DNA of 36,841 nt from Bacteroidota bacterium (GCA_029561105.1 JAKQJQ010000122.1:1-36841), one strand, 5' to 3'; positions 14,801 to 23,754 are shown, counted from the first letter of the stretch. A program made the numbers and translations. Notes: generated from the letters alone by a model not told the origin.

Positions 14801-15847
14801 ATGATGATACCAGCAAAAGGATACGCAGCACAAGGCCCCACTTCAGATTTAGCTCCATGGAAGTTCGAAAGACGCGAACTCAAACCCCACGACGTACAAT
14901 TCGACATTCAATTTTGCGGCGTTTGCCACAGCGACCTGCACCAAATCAGGAATGATTGGGCACCGGGCATTTTCCCGATGGTTCCCGGACATGAAATCGT
15001 AGGGACGGTTGTGGCAGTAGGCAGTCACGTAACCAAGTTTAAGATTGGCGACCTTGCCGGAACCGGTTGCCTCGTGGATTCGTGCCGCGTGTGCGAGAAC
15101 TGTGAACAAGGTCTCGAGCAGTATTGCCTCAACGGCAGTTCGGCTACCTACAATGGCTACGAACAAGACCGAAAAACCCCAACTTACGGCGGTTATTCCA
15201 ATACGATTGTCGTGCATGAAGATTTTACGCTGCACATTCCCCACGAACTTGACTTAGCGGCTACAGCACCTTTGTTGTGCGCCGGCATTACCACGTATTC
15301 TCCGCTGCGCCACTGGAAAGTGGGCAAAGGACACAAACTCGGCGTACTTGGTTTGGGCGGTTTGGGCCATATGGCGGTAAAATTCGGGGTGGCCTTCGGC
15401 GCTGAGGTTACCGTTTTGAGCACCTCGCCAGAGAAAGAAACCGACGCGCGCAGACTGGGTGCGCACAAATTCATTGTTACCAAAGACGAGGAACAGCTCA
15501 AGAATGCCAAAGGTTATTTCGATTTCATTTTAGATACTGTTTCGGCGCCACACGATATGAGCCTGTACCTGACCATGCTCAGGACCAACGGCGTGCATAT
15601 TTGCGTCGGAGCGCCATCCGAGAGTTATTCGGTGCATCCGTTTAAGATTATCAGTGGACGTAAAAGCCTCGCAGGTTCTGGAATCGGCGGTTTGCCTGAA
15701 ACCCAGGAAATGTTGGATTTTTGTGCCGAGCATGACATCGTTTCAGACATCGAGCTCATCGACATCAAAGGCATCACCCACGCGTATGACCGGATGGTTA
15801 ACGGTGACGTGCGTTACCGGTTTGTCATCGACATGGCCACACTTTAA
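14801..15847 (+). CDS. Zinc-dependent NAD(P) alcohol dehydrogenase / aldehyde reductase (YahK/CAD type)
   Basis: This 348-residue medium-chain dehydrogenase probably reduces aldehydes with NADPH. CGVCHSD (Cys39, Cys42) and GHE (His64, Glu65) form the catalytic zinc site, with a further Cys in LLCAGITTYSPL. Four cysteines near 95-109 (SCRVCENCEQGLEQYC) hold the structural zinc. The Rossmann fold begins at GLGGLGHMAVK. Layout and length match the YahK/cinnamyl-alcohol-dehydrogenase-like group, but the physiological substrate cannot be read from sequence. Two tandem ATG codons (14801, 14804) are possible starts. TAACTTTA about 20 nt upstream is a near-consensus -7 box. Confidence 0.95.
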   Translation: MMIPAKGYAAQGPTSDLAPWKFERRELKPHDVQFDIQFCGVCHSDLHQIRNDWAPGIFPMVPGHEIVGTVVAVGSHVTKFKIGDLAGTGCLVDSCRVCENCEQGLEQYCLNGSSATYNGYEQDRKTPTYGGYSNTIVVHEDFTLHIPHELDLAATAPLLCAGITTYSPLRHWKVGKGHKLGVLGLGGLGHMAVKFGVAFGAEVTVLSTSPEKETDARRLGAHKFIVTKDEEQLKNAKGYFDFILDTVSAPHDMSLYLTMLRTNGVHICVGAPSESYSVHPFKIISGRKSLAGSGIGGLPETQEMLDFCAEHDIVSDIELIDIKGITHAYDRMVNGDVRYRFVIDMATL

Positions 15848-15853
15848 AACCTC

Positions 15854-15878
15854 AGCCCTTTTAATAAAGGGCTTTTTT
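15854..15878. terminator. Bidirectional terminator between the alcohol dehydrogenase and the small protein
   Basis: An 8-bp stem AGCCCTTT / AAAGGGCT with loop TAAT has T runs on both strands. Its distal edge overlaps the stop codon of the minus-strand small gene. Confidence 0.85.
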
Positions 15879-16182
15879 AATGCGATTCTTTGAGCTTTTC
15901 GAGGATGTCGTTGGTGGATTCTTCAGAATAAATCCCGTATCCATTGACCAAAATTCCTTTTACCGAACGATCGGCAGATGAAATCGCATACAGCATCGCC
16001 TGGTCAGACGGGTCTTCGTCTACATCAAATCGAAAGGATTTGTCGATTATGAATTCGGTATGTTTGAATTCATGCTGTCCTGAACCGCTTTTAAGGATGT
16101 TGTTGTGGATGTTGAAATCTTCTGTATAACCCTGCTGTTGCAACGCTGTAACGGCTTCTGATAAGGTGTCGTATGCTTCCAT
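15877..16182 (-). CDS. Small conserved protein (family often mislabelled PRPP synthetase)
   Basis: This is a 101-residue soluble acidic protein. It begins MEAYDTLSEAVTALQQQGYT and contains HTEFIIDKSFRFDVDEDPSD and KGILVNGYGIY. From memory, short flavobacterial proteins with this start are often annotated as phosphoribosylpyrophosphate synthetase. It is far too short for that enzyme (about 310 residues) and has no PRPP-binding motif, so that name should not be used. It starts 2 nt after the SemiSWEET stop and is probably cotranscribed with it. Confidence 0.8.
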   Translation of the reverse strand: MEAYDTLSEAVTALQQQGYTEDFNIHNNILKSGSGQHEFKHTEFIIDKSFRFDVDEDPSDQAMLYAISSADRSVKGILVNGYGIYSEESTNDILEKLKESH

Positions 16183-16184
16183 GT

Positions 16185-16490
16185 TTATTGGTCTTTATTG
16201 TGAATTTTATTGTGGATGTCGATTACCGTTTGACGTGAAACGAGTTTGAGCCATAACACGATTCCGCAGAACAAGGCCGAAAACGCATTGCAGATGATGA
16301 TTGGCCAGTCGTTGCGCATGCAGCCGTAAGTCACCCAAAGCAACAAACCCGTTAACAGCAGGCTATAAGTCACTGCCGAAACGCTTTTGGTGTCTTTGGT
16401 ACGGATGATTCTTAAAGCCTGCGGAACATTGCAGACCATAGTGAAAAAAGCGGCGGCGTATCCGGTAATTTGCATCCAGTCCATAGCCAT
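16185..16490 (-). CDS. SemiSWEET-type sugar transporter (PQ-loop, 3 TM)
   Basis: This protein of about 101 residues is a half-SWEET, which forms a dimeric sugar uniporter in the inner membrane. Three hydrophobic helices are visible, with the hallmark PQ at residues 23-24 (CNVPQALRIIRTKDTKSVS) followed by the conserved TKS/VS segment. The start is taken at ATG 16490; an ATG two codons later (MDWMQITGY) is equally typical. The longer frame to 16514 uses TTG. It is followed after 2 nt by the small conserved gene. Confidence 0.88.
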   Translation of the reverse strand: MAMDWMQITGYAAAFFTMVCNVPQALRIIRTKDTKSVSAVTYSLLLTGLLLWVTYGCMRNDWPIIICNAFSALFCGIVLWLKLVSRQTVIDIHNKIHNKDQ

Positions 16491-16618
16491 AAAAATAAGC
16501 AATTTGGCAGGCAAGTCGTTATGGATTTCCAGCTACAGGATTATAGAATTTCAAGCGATGGCCAGATGTGAAATCCGTTCAAGCAAATCCGGTGAATTAA
16601 AGTTTTTGTAAAATTAAC

Positions 16619-16648
16619 TTGCGTTTACCGATTTCTGTCGTATATTTG
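16619..16648 (+). promoter_or_regulatory. Promoter of the initiator tRNA
   Basis: TTG (16619-16621), a 19-nt spacer and TATATTTG (16641-16648) fit the Bacteroidota consensus, with the tRNA starting 13 nt later. This is the best-formed promoter in the window. Confidence 0.7.
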
Positions 16649-16660
16649 CCCCCGAAACAG

Positions 16661-16733
16661 CGCGGGATAGAGCAGTAGGCAGCTCGTCGGGCTCATAACC
16701 CGAAGGTCACAGGTTCGAGTCCTGTTCCCGCTA
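16661..16733 (+). tRNA. Initiator tRNA-fMet (anticodon CAT)
   Basis: This is a 73-nt cloverleaf. The acceptor strands CGCGGGA and TCCCGCT pair at six positions, with a C1/T72 mismatch. The D arm is GAGC/GCTC. The anticodon stem CGGG/CCCG contains the three G:C pairs typical of initiators around loop CTCATAA (anticodon 16694-16696). The T arm is ACAGG-TTCGAGT-CCTGT, and the discriminator is A. The unpaired 1:72 position and the GGG/CCC stem mark it as initiator, not elongator. CCA is not encoded (CTA follows). Confidence 0.95.
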
Positions 16734-16737
16734 CTAG

Positions 16738-16768
16738 AAAAACCTCTCAAATATTGGGAGGTTTTTTT
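16738..16768 (+). terminator. Terminator of the tRNA gene
   Basis: A stem AAAAACCTC / GAGGTTTTT with an 11-nt loop ends in a run of seven T, 4 nt after the tRNA. Confidence 0.85.
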
Positions 16769-16783
16769 ATGCATTTTGTTTTC

Positions 16784-16811
16784 TTTGTTTAACAAATTTG
16801 ATTTATCTTTA
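16784..16811 (+). promoter_or_regulatory. Candidate promoter of the small outer-membrane protein gene
   Basis: TTTG (16784-16787), 16 nt and TATCTTTA (16804-16811) are near-consensus, 26 nt before the ATG. Confidence 0.4.
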
Positions 16812-16837
16812 AACAAAAAAACTTCAACGATTCTATT

Positions 16838-17416
16838 ATGAAAAAAATGTTACTCTTATTTTGTTGTCTTCCCTTGCTGGCTAGTGCACAAGAGATGAAA
16901 CCCAAATTGCCATGTTCGATTAATTTAAGCGGTTCAATCTCCGAGCAAAACCTCGCCGGATTTAGCCTGGAGCATGCCGTAGAAAATTTAAAAAAAGATT
17001 CGCTCGGCTTCAAGCAGTCTAAAATTGCACAGTTCAGTTATGCCATGGGCAGTCTCGATTTGCCGTTTACGCCATCAATCGACGGACAAGGCGCGCAGAT
17101 TGACCTCGGGAACAGGACCTATTTCAACAAAAAAGCCTGGAACGGTTTGTACCTTCAAAATACCGGGACTATCGGAGCGGTCTGGTTTAAGGAAAATATA
17201 GCGGGCAATAGTGTGGGCGGACGTTATGCTTATTGGAGCCTCTTCAATCCCGATTTGGGTTACAAACTCCAACTCGGCCATTTCCTGATCGACCCATCGG
17301 TAGGTTTCATCTGGAAATGGGAAATAAAAGGAAGTGCGCTTCACGGAGTCGACAATAAATACTTCGACAACTTCAACCCACGCGTCGGCCTCAAAATCGG
17401 CTACACAGTCAACTAA
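16838..17416 (+). CDS. Secreted beta-barrel-like protein, function unknown
   Basis: This 192-residue protein has a clear signal peptide (MKKMLLLFCCLPLLASAQ). The mature part alternates aromatic and polar residues in short strands (GNRTYFNKKAWNGLYLQNTG, DLGYKLQLGHFLIDPSVGF) and ends in FNPRVGLKIGYTVN. It resembles small outer-membrane barrel proteins of Bacteroidota. I do not recognise a specific family. It has its own promoter-like sequence and a terminator, and sits between tRNA-fMet and era. Confidence 0.78.
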   Translation: MKKMLLLFCCLPLLASAQEMKPKLPCSINLSGSISEQNLAGFSLEHAVENLKKDSLGFKQSKIAQFSYAMGSLDLPFTPSIDGQGAQIDLGNRTYFNKKAWNGLYLQNTGTIGAVWFKENIAGNSVGGRYAYWSLFNPDLGYKLQLGHFLIDPSVGFIWKWEIKGSALHGVDNKYFDNFNPRVGLKIGYTVN

Positions 17417-17421
17417 AAATC

Positions 17422-17447
17422 AAGCCTCTGTCATCAGGGGCTTTTTT
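17422..17447 (+). terminator. Terminator of the small outer-membrane protein gene
   Basis: A 9-bp stem AAGCCTCTG / CAGGGGCTT (one T:G pair) with loop TCAT is followed by six T. Confidence 0.85.
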
Positions 17448-17508
17448 GTGTCGGCCTTGGTGGGTTCGATAACTTTCCCAAAAAAAGCAAACGCAACGAT
17501 ATCTGCCG

Positions 17509-17516
17509 TATATTTG
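17509..17516 (+). promoter_or_regulatory. -7 box of era
   Basis: TATATTTG is a perfect match, 48 nt before the era ATG. The -33 region is poorly conserved. Confidence 0.5.
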
Positions 17517-17564
17517 CACCCGCAAAGGCGAGAGGCCAAGCGACACAACGTTAAAAACACAAAA

Positions 17565-18446
17565 ATGACCCACAAAGCCGGATTCGTCAACATCATCGGG
17601 AACCCCAACGTAGGCAAATCGACACTCATGAATGCCTTTGTTGGCGAGCGTTTGTCGATTATCACCTCAAAAGCCCAAACCACCAGGCACCGCATCCTGG
17701 GTATTGTCAATGGCGACGACTTCCAGATGGTTTTTTCCGACACGCCGGGAATCATCAAGCCCGCTTACGAAATGCAGGAATCGATGATGCAATTTGTGAA
17801 ATCGGCGTTTGAGGATGCCGATGTACTCATTTACATGGTCGAGATCGGCGAGCGCGAACTCAAAGACGAAGCATTCTTCAACAAAATCATCCACGCCAAC
17901 ATTCCGGTGTTGCTGCTGCTCAATAAAATAGACAACTCCAATCAGGAACAGCTAGAAGAACAAGTGGCTTTCTGGAGCGAGAAAGTGCCCAATGCCGAAA
18001 TTTTCCCCATCTCGGCGCTCAAGAATTTCAACGTCCCCGAAGTGTTTGCCCGTATTCTGGCCTTGCTTCCAGAATCACCGGCATTCTACCCCAAAGACCA
18101 ACTCACCGACAAGCCCGAACGCTTCTTTGTCAACGAAACCATCCGCGAGAAAATACTACTCAATTACAGCAAGGAGATCCCGTATTCGGTAGAAATCGTG
18201 ACCGAGGAATTCATCGAGGACGACGACATCATCCGCATCCGCTCGCTGATTATGGTTGAGCGCGATACCCAAAAGGGCATCATCATTGGCCATAAAGGCG
18301 CGGCATTGAAAAAAGTTGGGGTAGAATCGCGTGCCGATCTCGAGAAATTCTTCGGCAAACAAATCCATATTGAATTGTACGTCAAGGTCAATAAAGACTG
18401 GCGAAGCAACGCCAACCAGCTCAAGCGTTTCGGTTACAACAACTAG
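17565..18446 (+). CDS. era: GTPase Era
   Basis: This 293-residue GTPase assists 16S rRNA processing and 30S subunit assembly. G1 is GNPNVGKST near the N-terminus. The switch region has KAQTTRHRILG, G3 is DTPG and G4 is NKID. The C-terminal KH domain binds the 3' end of 16S rRNA and shows the expected GHKGAALKKVG loop. The ATG at 17565 is chosen because the family motif GFVNIIGNPNVGKS begins a few residues later. The open frame continues upstream through intergenic sequence that includes the terminator and promoter. der follows one gene later. Confidence 0.98.
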   Translation: MTHKAGFVNIIGNPNVGKSTLMNAFVGERLSIITSKAQTTRHRILGIVNGDDFQMVFSDTPGIIKPAYEMQESMMQFVKSAFEDADVLIYMVEIGERELKDEAFFNKIIHANIPVLLLLNKIDNSNQEQLEEQVAFWSEKVPNAEIFPISALKNFNVPEVFARILALLPESPAFYPKDQLTDKPERFFVNETIREKILLNYSKEIPYSVEIVTEEFIEDDDIIRIRSLIMVERDTQKGIIIGHKGAALKKVGVESRADLEKFFGKQIHIELYVKVNKDWRSNANQLKRFGYNN

Positions 18447-18460
18447 AAAAAATCCATAAA

Positions 18461-18508
18461 AAAACTCCAGATACTACTGCTATTTCAGCGTGGTATCCGG
18501 AGTTTTTT
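18461..18508 (+). terminator. Terminator of era
   Basis: ACTCCAGATAC pairs with GTATCCGGAGT (one mismatch) around an 18-nt loop, and is followed by T6. Confidence 0.8.
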
Positions 18509-18511
18509 GTT

Positions 18512-18572
18512 GGCGTGCCCCTGTGGGTCAGGCTCTCCGCGCTACGCGGTAGCTTGCTGCGATCCTTCACGC
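18512..18572. repeat. Second dispersed-type intergenic element
   Basis: This GC-rich stretch runs from GGCGTGCCCCTGTGGGTC to GCGATCCTTCACGC and contains a tight hairpin CCGCG-CTA-CGCGG (18537-18549). The ends resemble another common Flavobacterium intergenic sequence as I remember it. It lies between era and the 3' end of the minus-strand membrane-protein gene. Confidence 0.5.
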
Positions 18573-18585
18573 AAACAACAGCCAT

Positions 18586-19071
18586 CTAAGCTGCGGCGAT
18601 ATGGTCTACAAACTGGTGCAGTTTTTCAATCTGGCGTCTGCCTTTCTTCTTGAAACGCTCTGAGAGCAAGTGAATGGCAAACCACACGGTTACCATCGCA
18701 AACATCAAAAAGAGTTCGGGATTGAAATTCCAACCCGCGTCGTTCTTAAAATAAGCGACGACCAAAGCCACCAAAAAAATGAGTGCGCTGGCAATTTGCG
18801 TCACTACAAAGGCAATCCACAGCAATGGGTTTTCTGCGAATTCCCCTTTTATAAATGTTTTATTTTCGGCATCCACCAATCGTAAATGCAACATTGGTGA
18901 GAAGTATTGTTGTTTCTTTTCGCCCAATTCTACCCAAATATGGTTTCCGTTGCTGCGAATGTCAAAATCCTCTTTGTTCGTTCGGATTTTTTCACAACTC
19001 GCCTTAATCTCCTCTTTGGTCTTTGGTGTGGCTTTTTCAAAACGGGTGTTGAATTTGGTTCCGGTTTTCAT
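18586..19071 (-). CDS. Two-helix membrane protein, function unknown
   Basis: This is a 161-residue protein with a hydrophilic N-terminal about 80 residues (KTKEEIKASCEKIRTNKEDF, FDIRSNGNHIWVELGEKKQQ). Two hydrophobic helices follow near 84-108 and 117-138, and the tail is basic (ERFKKKGRRQIEKLHQFVDH). I do not recognise the family. It starts with ATG and is divergent from der, with 142 bp between the two starts. Confidence 0.72.
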   Translation of the reverse strand: MKTGTKFNTRFEKATPKTKEEIKASCEKIRTNKEDFDIRSNGNHIWVELGEKKQQYFSPMLHLRLVDAENKTFIKGEFAENPLLWIAFVVTQIASALIFLVALVVAYFKNDAGWNFNPELFLMFAMVTVWFAIHLLSERFKKKGRRQIEKLHQFVDHIAAA

Positions 19072-19184
19072 CGCGTATCAGATTTAGATTTGGGTTGAAA
19101 ACGACAATTCGAGCCTTATTATTTGTTAAATTAGGTTAAACCTATCCCAAATAAAAAAATACTGGATTTTCACTTCTTTAGCCC

Positions 19185-19192
19185 TACCTTTG
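19185..19192 (+). promoter_or_regulatory. -7 box of der
   Basis: TACCTTTG matches TAnnTTTG, 21 nt before the der ATG. Confidence 0.5.
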
Positions 19193-19213
19193 CAAAAAAT
19201 TCGAGCACGCATC

Positions 19214-20524
19214 ATGAATAACATTGTAGCCATAGTAGGAAGACCAAACGTAGGGAAATCTACGTTGTTTAACCGATTGATCCAGAGAAGGGAAGCCATC
19301 GTCGATTCGGTTTCGGGTGTTACCCGCGACCGCAATTACGGCAAAAGCGAATGGAACGGGAAAGAGTTTTCTGTAATCGATACCGGTGGTTATGTGCGCG
19401 GCTCTGATGATGTTTTCGAGGGCGAAATCCGCAAACAGGTAGAACTCGCCATAGACGAAGCCGACGTGATTATCTTTGTAGTTGACGTCGAGGAAGGCAT
19501 CACGCCTATGGATGAAACCGTCTCTAAGTTGCTGCGCAAAGTCACCAAACCGGTATTACTCGCAGTCAATAAGGTAGACAATGCCATGCGCGAAAAAGAC
19601 GCCGTAGAATTCTACAATCTTGGGCTGGGTGATTATTTTACTTTTGCGAGTATTTCGGGTAGCGGAACCGGTGAATTGCTCGATGCCTTAATCCAAGCAT
19701 TCCCCATCAAACCAGAACCTGTCCAGGAAGAAGTGCCGTTGCCGCGTTTTGCTGTAGTGGGTCGTCCCAATGCCGGTAAATCGAGTTTCATCAACGCGCT
19801 CATCGGCCAGGATAGATTCATGGTAACCGATATTGCTGGTACCACACGCGATGCCATCGATACCAAGTTCGACCGTTTTGGTTTTGAGTTCAACCTCGTA
19901 GATACGGCCGGAATCCGTCGTAAGGCGAAAGTGAAAGAAGATCTCGAGTTTTATTCGGTCATGCGTTCTGTGCGTGCTATTGAACATGCCGACATCTGCC
20001 TATTGGTCATTGATGCAACGCGTGGTTTTGAAGGACAAGACCAGAGCATTTTCTGGCTTGCTGAAAAGAATCGCAAAGGCGTCGTGATTTTGGTGAACAA
20101 ATGGGATTTGGTCGAGAAAGACACCATGTCTACGCGCGACTACGAAGCCAAGATCCGCAAGGAACTAGAACCGTTTACAGACGTGCCGATTTTGTTCGTT
20201 TCGGCGCTCACCAAACAACGTTTGCTCAAGGCGCTTGAGGCATCGGTACAGGTTTTCGAGAACAGAAAGCAACGCATCCCGACTTCTAAATTCAATGACT
20301 ACATGCTTAAGGTTATCGAGGGTTATCCGCCACCGGCCTTGAAAGGGAAATACGTCAAAATCAAGTATTGTATGCAATTGCCTACGCCTACGCCGCAGTT
20401 TGTGTTTTTCGCAAACCTGCCGCAGTATGTGAAGGATCCTTACAAACGATTCCTTGAGAATAAAATCAGAGAGCACTGGGATTTCTCGGGCGTGCCTATA
20501 GACATTTATATCAGGGAGAAATAG
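19214..20524 (+). CDS. der: GTPase Der (EngA)
   Basis: This 436-residue double GTPase is needed for 50S ribosome assembly. The first G domain has GRPNVGKST (9-17), DTGG and NKVD. The second has [13 protein letters not shown] and NKWD. A C-terminal KH-like domain follows ([20 protein letters not shown], then YVKIKYCMQ). ATG 19214 begins the usual [16 protein letters not shown]. The frame extends eight codons further up, but that part overlaps the -7 box. The family's normal length is preserved. Confidence 0.98.
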   Translation: MNNIVAIVGRPNVGKSTLFNRLIQRREAIVDSVSGVTRDRNYGKSEWNGKEFSVIDTGGYVRGSDDVFEGEIRKQVELAIDEADVIIFVVDVEEGITPMDETVSKLLRKVTKPVLLAVNKVDNAMREKDAVEFYNLGLGDYFTFASISGSGTGELLDALIQAFPIKPEPVQEEVPLPRFAVVGRPNAGKSSFINALIGQDRFMVTDIAGTTRDAIDTKFDRFGFEFNLVDTAGIRRKAKVKEDLEFYSVMRSVRAIEHADICLLVIDATRGFEGQDQSIFWLAEKNRKGVVILVNKWDLVEKDTMSTRDYEAKIRKELEPFTDVPILFVSALTKQRLLKALEASVQVFENRKQRIPTSKFNDYMLKVIEGYPPPALKGKYVKIKYCMQLPTPTPQFVFFANLPQYVKDPYKRFLENKIREHWDFSGVPIDIYIREK

Positions 20525-20530
20525 CTCGAT

Positions 20531-20746
20531 TCAACCCTGTTTGGGATAATCTTCGTACCAATTAGAAAAGGTTTTTTTGGCGGTGAACGGTTCCTTGAGA
20601 ACCTTTACTAACATGTACGGCACCATTACGATTCCCACGGCGAACATCGCCACTACAAAGTCGATAGGAATATTGGCCCACACCATCACGATAAACGCCA
20701 AAACGAACGCGGTTGCGAGCCAGACGGTTTTAATTGCTGTTGTCAT
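20531..20746 (-). CDS. Small two-helix membrane protein
   Basis: This is 71 residues from the ATG at 20746 (MTTAIKTVWLATAF). Two hydrophobic helices are visible near residues 6-25 and 28-47, with a cytoplasmic-type tail (KVLKEPFTAKKTFSNWYEDY). The frame runs 14 codons further up, but those codons look like leader sequence with a TAAATTTA -7-like box. Function is unknown. It is convergent with der, 6 nt apart. Confidence 0.65.
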   Translation of the reverse strand: MTTAIKTVWLATAFVLAFIVMVWANIPIDFVVAMFAVGIVMVPYMLVKVLKEPFTAKKTFSNWYEDYPKQG

Positions 20747-20920
20747 AATATTGGTTTTTAGAAACCTAAATTTACACTTGCACAGCATGGTAACGCTTAC
20801 AGAATTACAGGCTTATGTTTGGATTTTAAATTTTTCACGATTCCGATTGTAAGAAATTTTTGTATGTCAAACTAAATCCCTTATTTCGTTGTTATCAATA
20901 CAAACCGCAACTTCTTTTTC

Positions 20921-23704
20921 ATGTCAAAATTTTACTTTTTGCTGCTGCTCTTAGGTTGCAGCGTCACGTCATTTGCGCAGAATATCACCATCAAAGGAAA
21001 GGTCCTGGATAGTAAGACGCAAATCCCGCTCGAATCGGCTACAGTTTACCTTTCGAGAGTTGCAGATTCTACCGTCGTCGATTATACCATTACAGACAAG
21101 AATGGGAGTTTTGCCATCAGCACCAAAAAAATCTCCAAGCCGGTTTTTCTCAAAGTGTCGTATATCGGCTACCAGACTTATAAGCAACAAGTAGAATCGA
21201 TTGCCGAAAACAAGGATTTTGGTACGTTGCGCCTTATAGAAAACAGCAATACGTTGGGTGAAGTCGTCGTGAAAAGCGAAGCACCGCCGATCCGCATCAA
21301 AAAAGACACGCTCGAATTCAACGCCTCATCGTTTAAACTCAGGCCAGACTCTAACGTAGAGACGCTACTCAAGCAATTGCCGGGCGTAGAGATCGATGAA
21401 CAAGGTAAGATCAAGGTCAACGGTAAGGACGTGAATCAGGTGCTCGTGAACGGCAAACCGTTTTTTGACAAGGACGGGAAAATTGCGCTGCAAAGCCTGC
21501 CATCAGACATCATCAACAAAGTACAGGTTACCGACACCAAAACCAGGAAAGAAGAACTCACCAAGCAGGCGGCGAGCTCTAATAATGCCAGCATCAACCT
21601 CACCATAGACGAGGACAAGAACAAAGGCCTTTTTGGAAAGTTCATGGGCGGTTACGGCAGCGATAAACGGTATGAAAGCAGTGCGCTGGTGAATTATTTC
21701 AAGAACAAACGCAAGATCAGTTTGCTGGCTTCATCCAACAACATCAATTCTACGGGCTTCTCGATGGATGAGATTTTCGACAATATGGGCGGCGGACGCA
21801 ATGTGTCGTATTTCTTTAACAACGAAGACAACTCATATGGCATCGGGAATTTGCGGTTTGGCGGCGGCAAGGGCATCATCCAATCCAATATGGTTGGGAT
21901 CAATTACGCCGATGAATGGTTTAAGGGATTCGACGGCAATGGTGCGTATTTCTACTCGGGAACCACGGCCAACAACACCAACCGAACGCGTCTTGTGAAC
22001 CTATTGCCCAGCGGAAACCTCACGACGGTCTCCAATGGCAGTACAAAAGAGGATCGCGACGGGCACAATTTTACCTTTAACTTTGACTACAAGATCGACT
22101 CTACGGCGACCATCAACGTAGCTCCTAAGTTCGCTACGTCAAAAGCCAGTAACGTTGGCAATTCGTTTCAATCTACTTATGACGACGGCGCGCAATTGCT
22201 CAATGACAACAGCGCGCAGACCACCGATGCGGTGAATAAGGTCAATTTCAACAATACCGTCAATTTCAATAAGGCATTCAAACGCAAAGGGCGGTTTGTG
22301 AACGTGTTCTTGGAAAACATCAATTCGGTCCAGGATGGTGAGGCGATCAATAAATCGGTTACCCAGTTTTATCAGGATGCCACACCCGATGATGTGCGTA
22401 ACCAAGACCGAAAAACCCGAAAAATCAGCGATTCGTATGCCACAGAAATAGAGTACGCCGAACCCGTTACCGATTCGATGCAGGTAAAACTGGGTGTGTA
22501 TGCACGTTTTGAAAAGACTACCGACGACCGGAAGGTTTTTGATTTCAATGCCGTTTCGCAATCCTACTCGGAGGTCAATGCGCTGCAATCGAATTTCTGG
22601 AGTTCTACCACCAAACTCGTGACGCCAAAGACGGGCTTTTCCATCCAACGCAAAAAGTTCGATTTGAGTCTTTCTGCCGGAACTACGATAACGGGTTATG
22701 ACAATTCATCGCTTTACTTAGGCAGCAAAATAGACCTAAATAAAAATTATATTTTTCCTTATGCTTCGGCCTACGGTAGTTTCAGGTTTACCAAATCGGC
22801 GTCGCTTTGGGTGAACTATGAATATTTGGCGAGTTTCCCTACAGCCGAACAGTTTTTAGCCGTCGAGAACCTTGCCGATCCGCTCAATACCTACATCGGG
22901 AATCCCAACCTTGGGCTCAACGAAACGCATAACGTGAATATGAATTTCAACAATTATGATTATGCCACGCGCTCGGGTTACGGCGTTTATGTGGGCGGGC
23001 AATTCAACGGCAACGAGATTGTTTCTTCTACCGTGTACAGTGCCAGTGGCAAACGCACGACGACTTATGCTGATGTCTCGGGCACCTACGAAACCTGGTA
23101 TGGCGTGCGTTGGAACAAAACCTATAAAAGCAACGCGCACACCTTTAAGTTTGTACTGGCCTTCAATCCCGGATTGGCCAAATCCAAAGGATTTACCGAC
23201 GGGAAATTGTTTGAGGCGCAATCGTTACGCTTGAGCCCGAGAATGAATTTTACTTATGAATACGGTGAACTACTCACGATCAATCCGTCGTACAACCTTA
23301 CTTATAATCAAACCGATTATAGCAATTATCTGGTGACATCGGCTGCGACCGTAGTGCACAAATTCAATTTGCAGACCACGAACTACTGGCCAAAGAACTG
23401 GGTTTTCGGCAATGATTTTGGCTATACTTACAATTCCAACATCGCCGATGGTTTCAAAAAGGATTTCTATCTCTGGAACTCGAGCCTCGCCTATAGTTTT
23501 TACAAAAAGAAAATTACCGCCAAAGTCAAGGTGTACGATTTGCTCAACCAGAACCAGGCCACGACGCGTCGGATTACGCCAACGAGCATCCGCGATGAGG
23601 AAAACGTGGTGTTGAAACGCTACGTGATGTTTTCACTGTCGTATAAGATCGAGAAGTTTGCGGGTAAGGAAAAGCCTGATCGGGGAAGTAGGTTTATGCA
23701 TTAA
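20921..23704 (+). CDS. TonB-receptor-like outer-membrane protein with CarboxypepD_reg domain
   Basis: This is a 927-residue outer-membrane protein. The signal peptide ends near SFAQ (about residue 20). A carboxypeptidase-D regulatory-like domain (TIKGKVLDSKTQIPLESATV, SYIGYQTYKQ) covers about 23-105. A plug-like segment follows (VETLLKQLPGVEIDEQGKIK, QSLPSDIINKVQV). The rest alternates as a large barrel rich in Asn and Tyr, of the OMP_b-brl_3 type. No SusD partner is adjacent, so a polysaccharide locus is not indicated. The C-terminus (RGSRFMH) does not end in the canonical aromatic. Confidence 0.9.
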   Translation: MSKFYFLLLLLGCSVTSFAQNITIKGKVLDSKTQIPLESATVYLSRVADSTVVDYTITDKNGSFAISTKKISKPVFLKVSYIGYQTYKQQVESIAENKDFGTLRLIENSNTLGEVVVKSEAPPIRIKKDTLEFNASSFKLRPDSNVETLLKQLPGVEIDEQGKIKVNGKDVNQVLVNGKPFFDKDGKIALQSLPSDIINKVQVTDTKTRKEELTKQAASSNNASINLTIDEDKNKGLFGKFMGGYGSDKRYESSALVNYFKNKRKISLLASSNNINSTGFSMDEIFDNMGGGRNVSYFFNNEDNSYGIGNLRFGGGKGIIQSNMVGINYADEWFKGFDGNGAYFYSGTTANNTNRTRLVNLLPSGNLTTVSNGSTKEDRDGHNFTFNFDYKIDSTATINVAPKFATSKASNVGNSFQSTYDDGAQLLNDNSAQTTDAVNKVNFNNTVNFNKAFKRKGRFVNVFLENINSVQDGEAINKSVTQFYQDATPDDVRNQDRKTRKISDSYATEIEYAEPVTDSMQVKLGVYARFEKTTDDRKVFDFNAVSQSYSEVNALQSNFWSSTTKLVTPKTGFSIQRKKFDLSLSAGTTITGYDNSSLYLGSKIDLNKNYIFPYASAYGSFRFTKSASLWVNYEYLASFPTAEQFLAVENLADPLNTYIGNPNLGLNETHNVNMNFNNYDYATRSGYGVYVGGQFNGNEIVSSTVYSASGKRTTTYADVSGTYETWYGVRWNKTYKSNAHTFKFVLAFNPGLAKSKGFTDGKLFEAQSLRLSPRMNFTYEYGELLTINPSYNLTYNQTDYSNYLVTSAATVVHKFNLQTTNYWPKNWVFGNDFGYTYNSNIADGFKKDFYLWNSSLAYSFYKKKITAKVKVYDLLNQNQATTRRITPTSIRDEENVVLKRYVMFSLSYKIEKFAGKEKPDRGSRFMH

Positions 23705-23754
23705 AAGAAAGACAGCTGCGTTACCAGAAGCAAGATCGTTTCACTGCAAAAAGA

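Noticed and set aside
17334..17564. N-terminal extension of Era
   Set aside because: The 77 extra codons run through the end of the previous gene, a terminator and the era promoter box.
20921..23704. SusC/SusD polysaccharide-utilisation locus
   Set aside because: The barrel protein has no adjacent SusD, glycoside hydrolase or sensor gene, so only a generic TonB-receptor-like call is supported.
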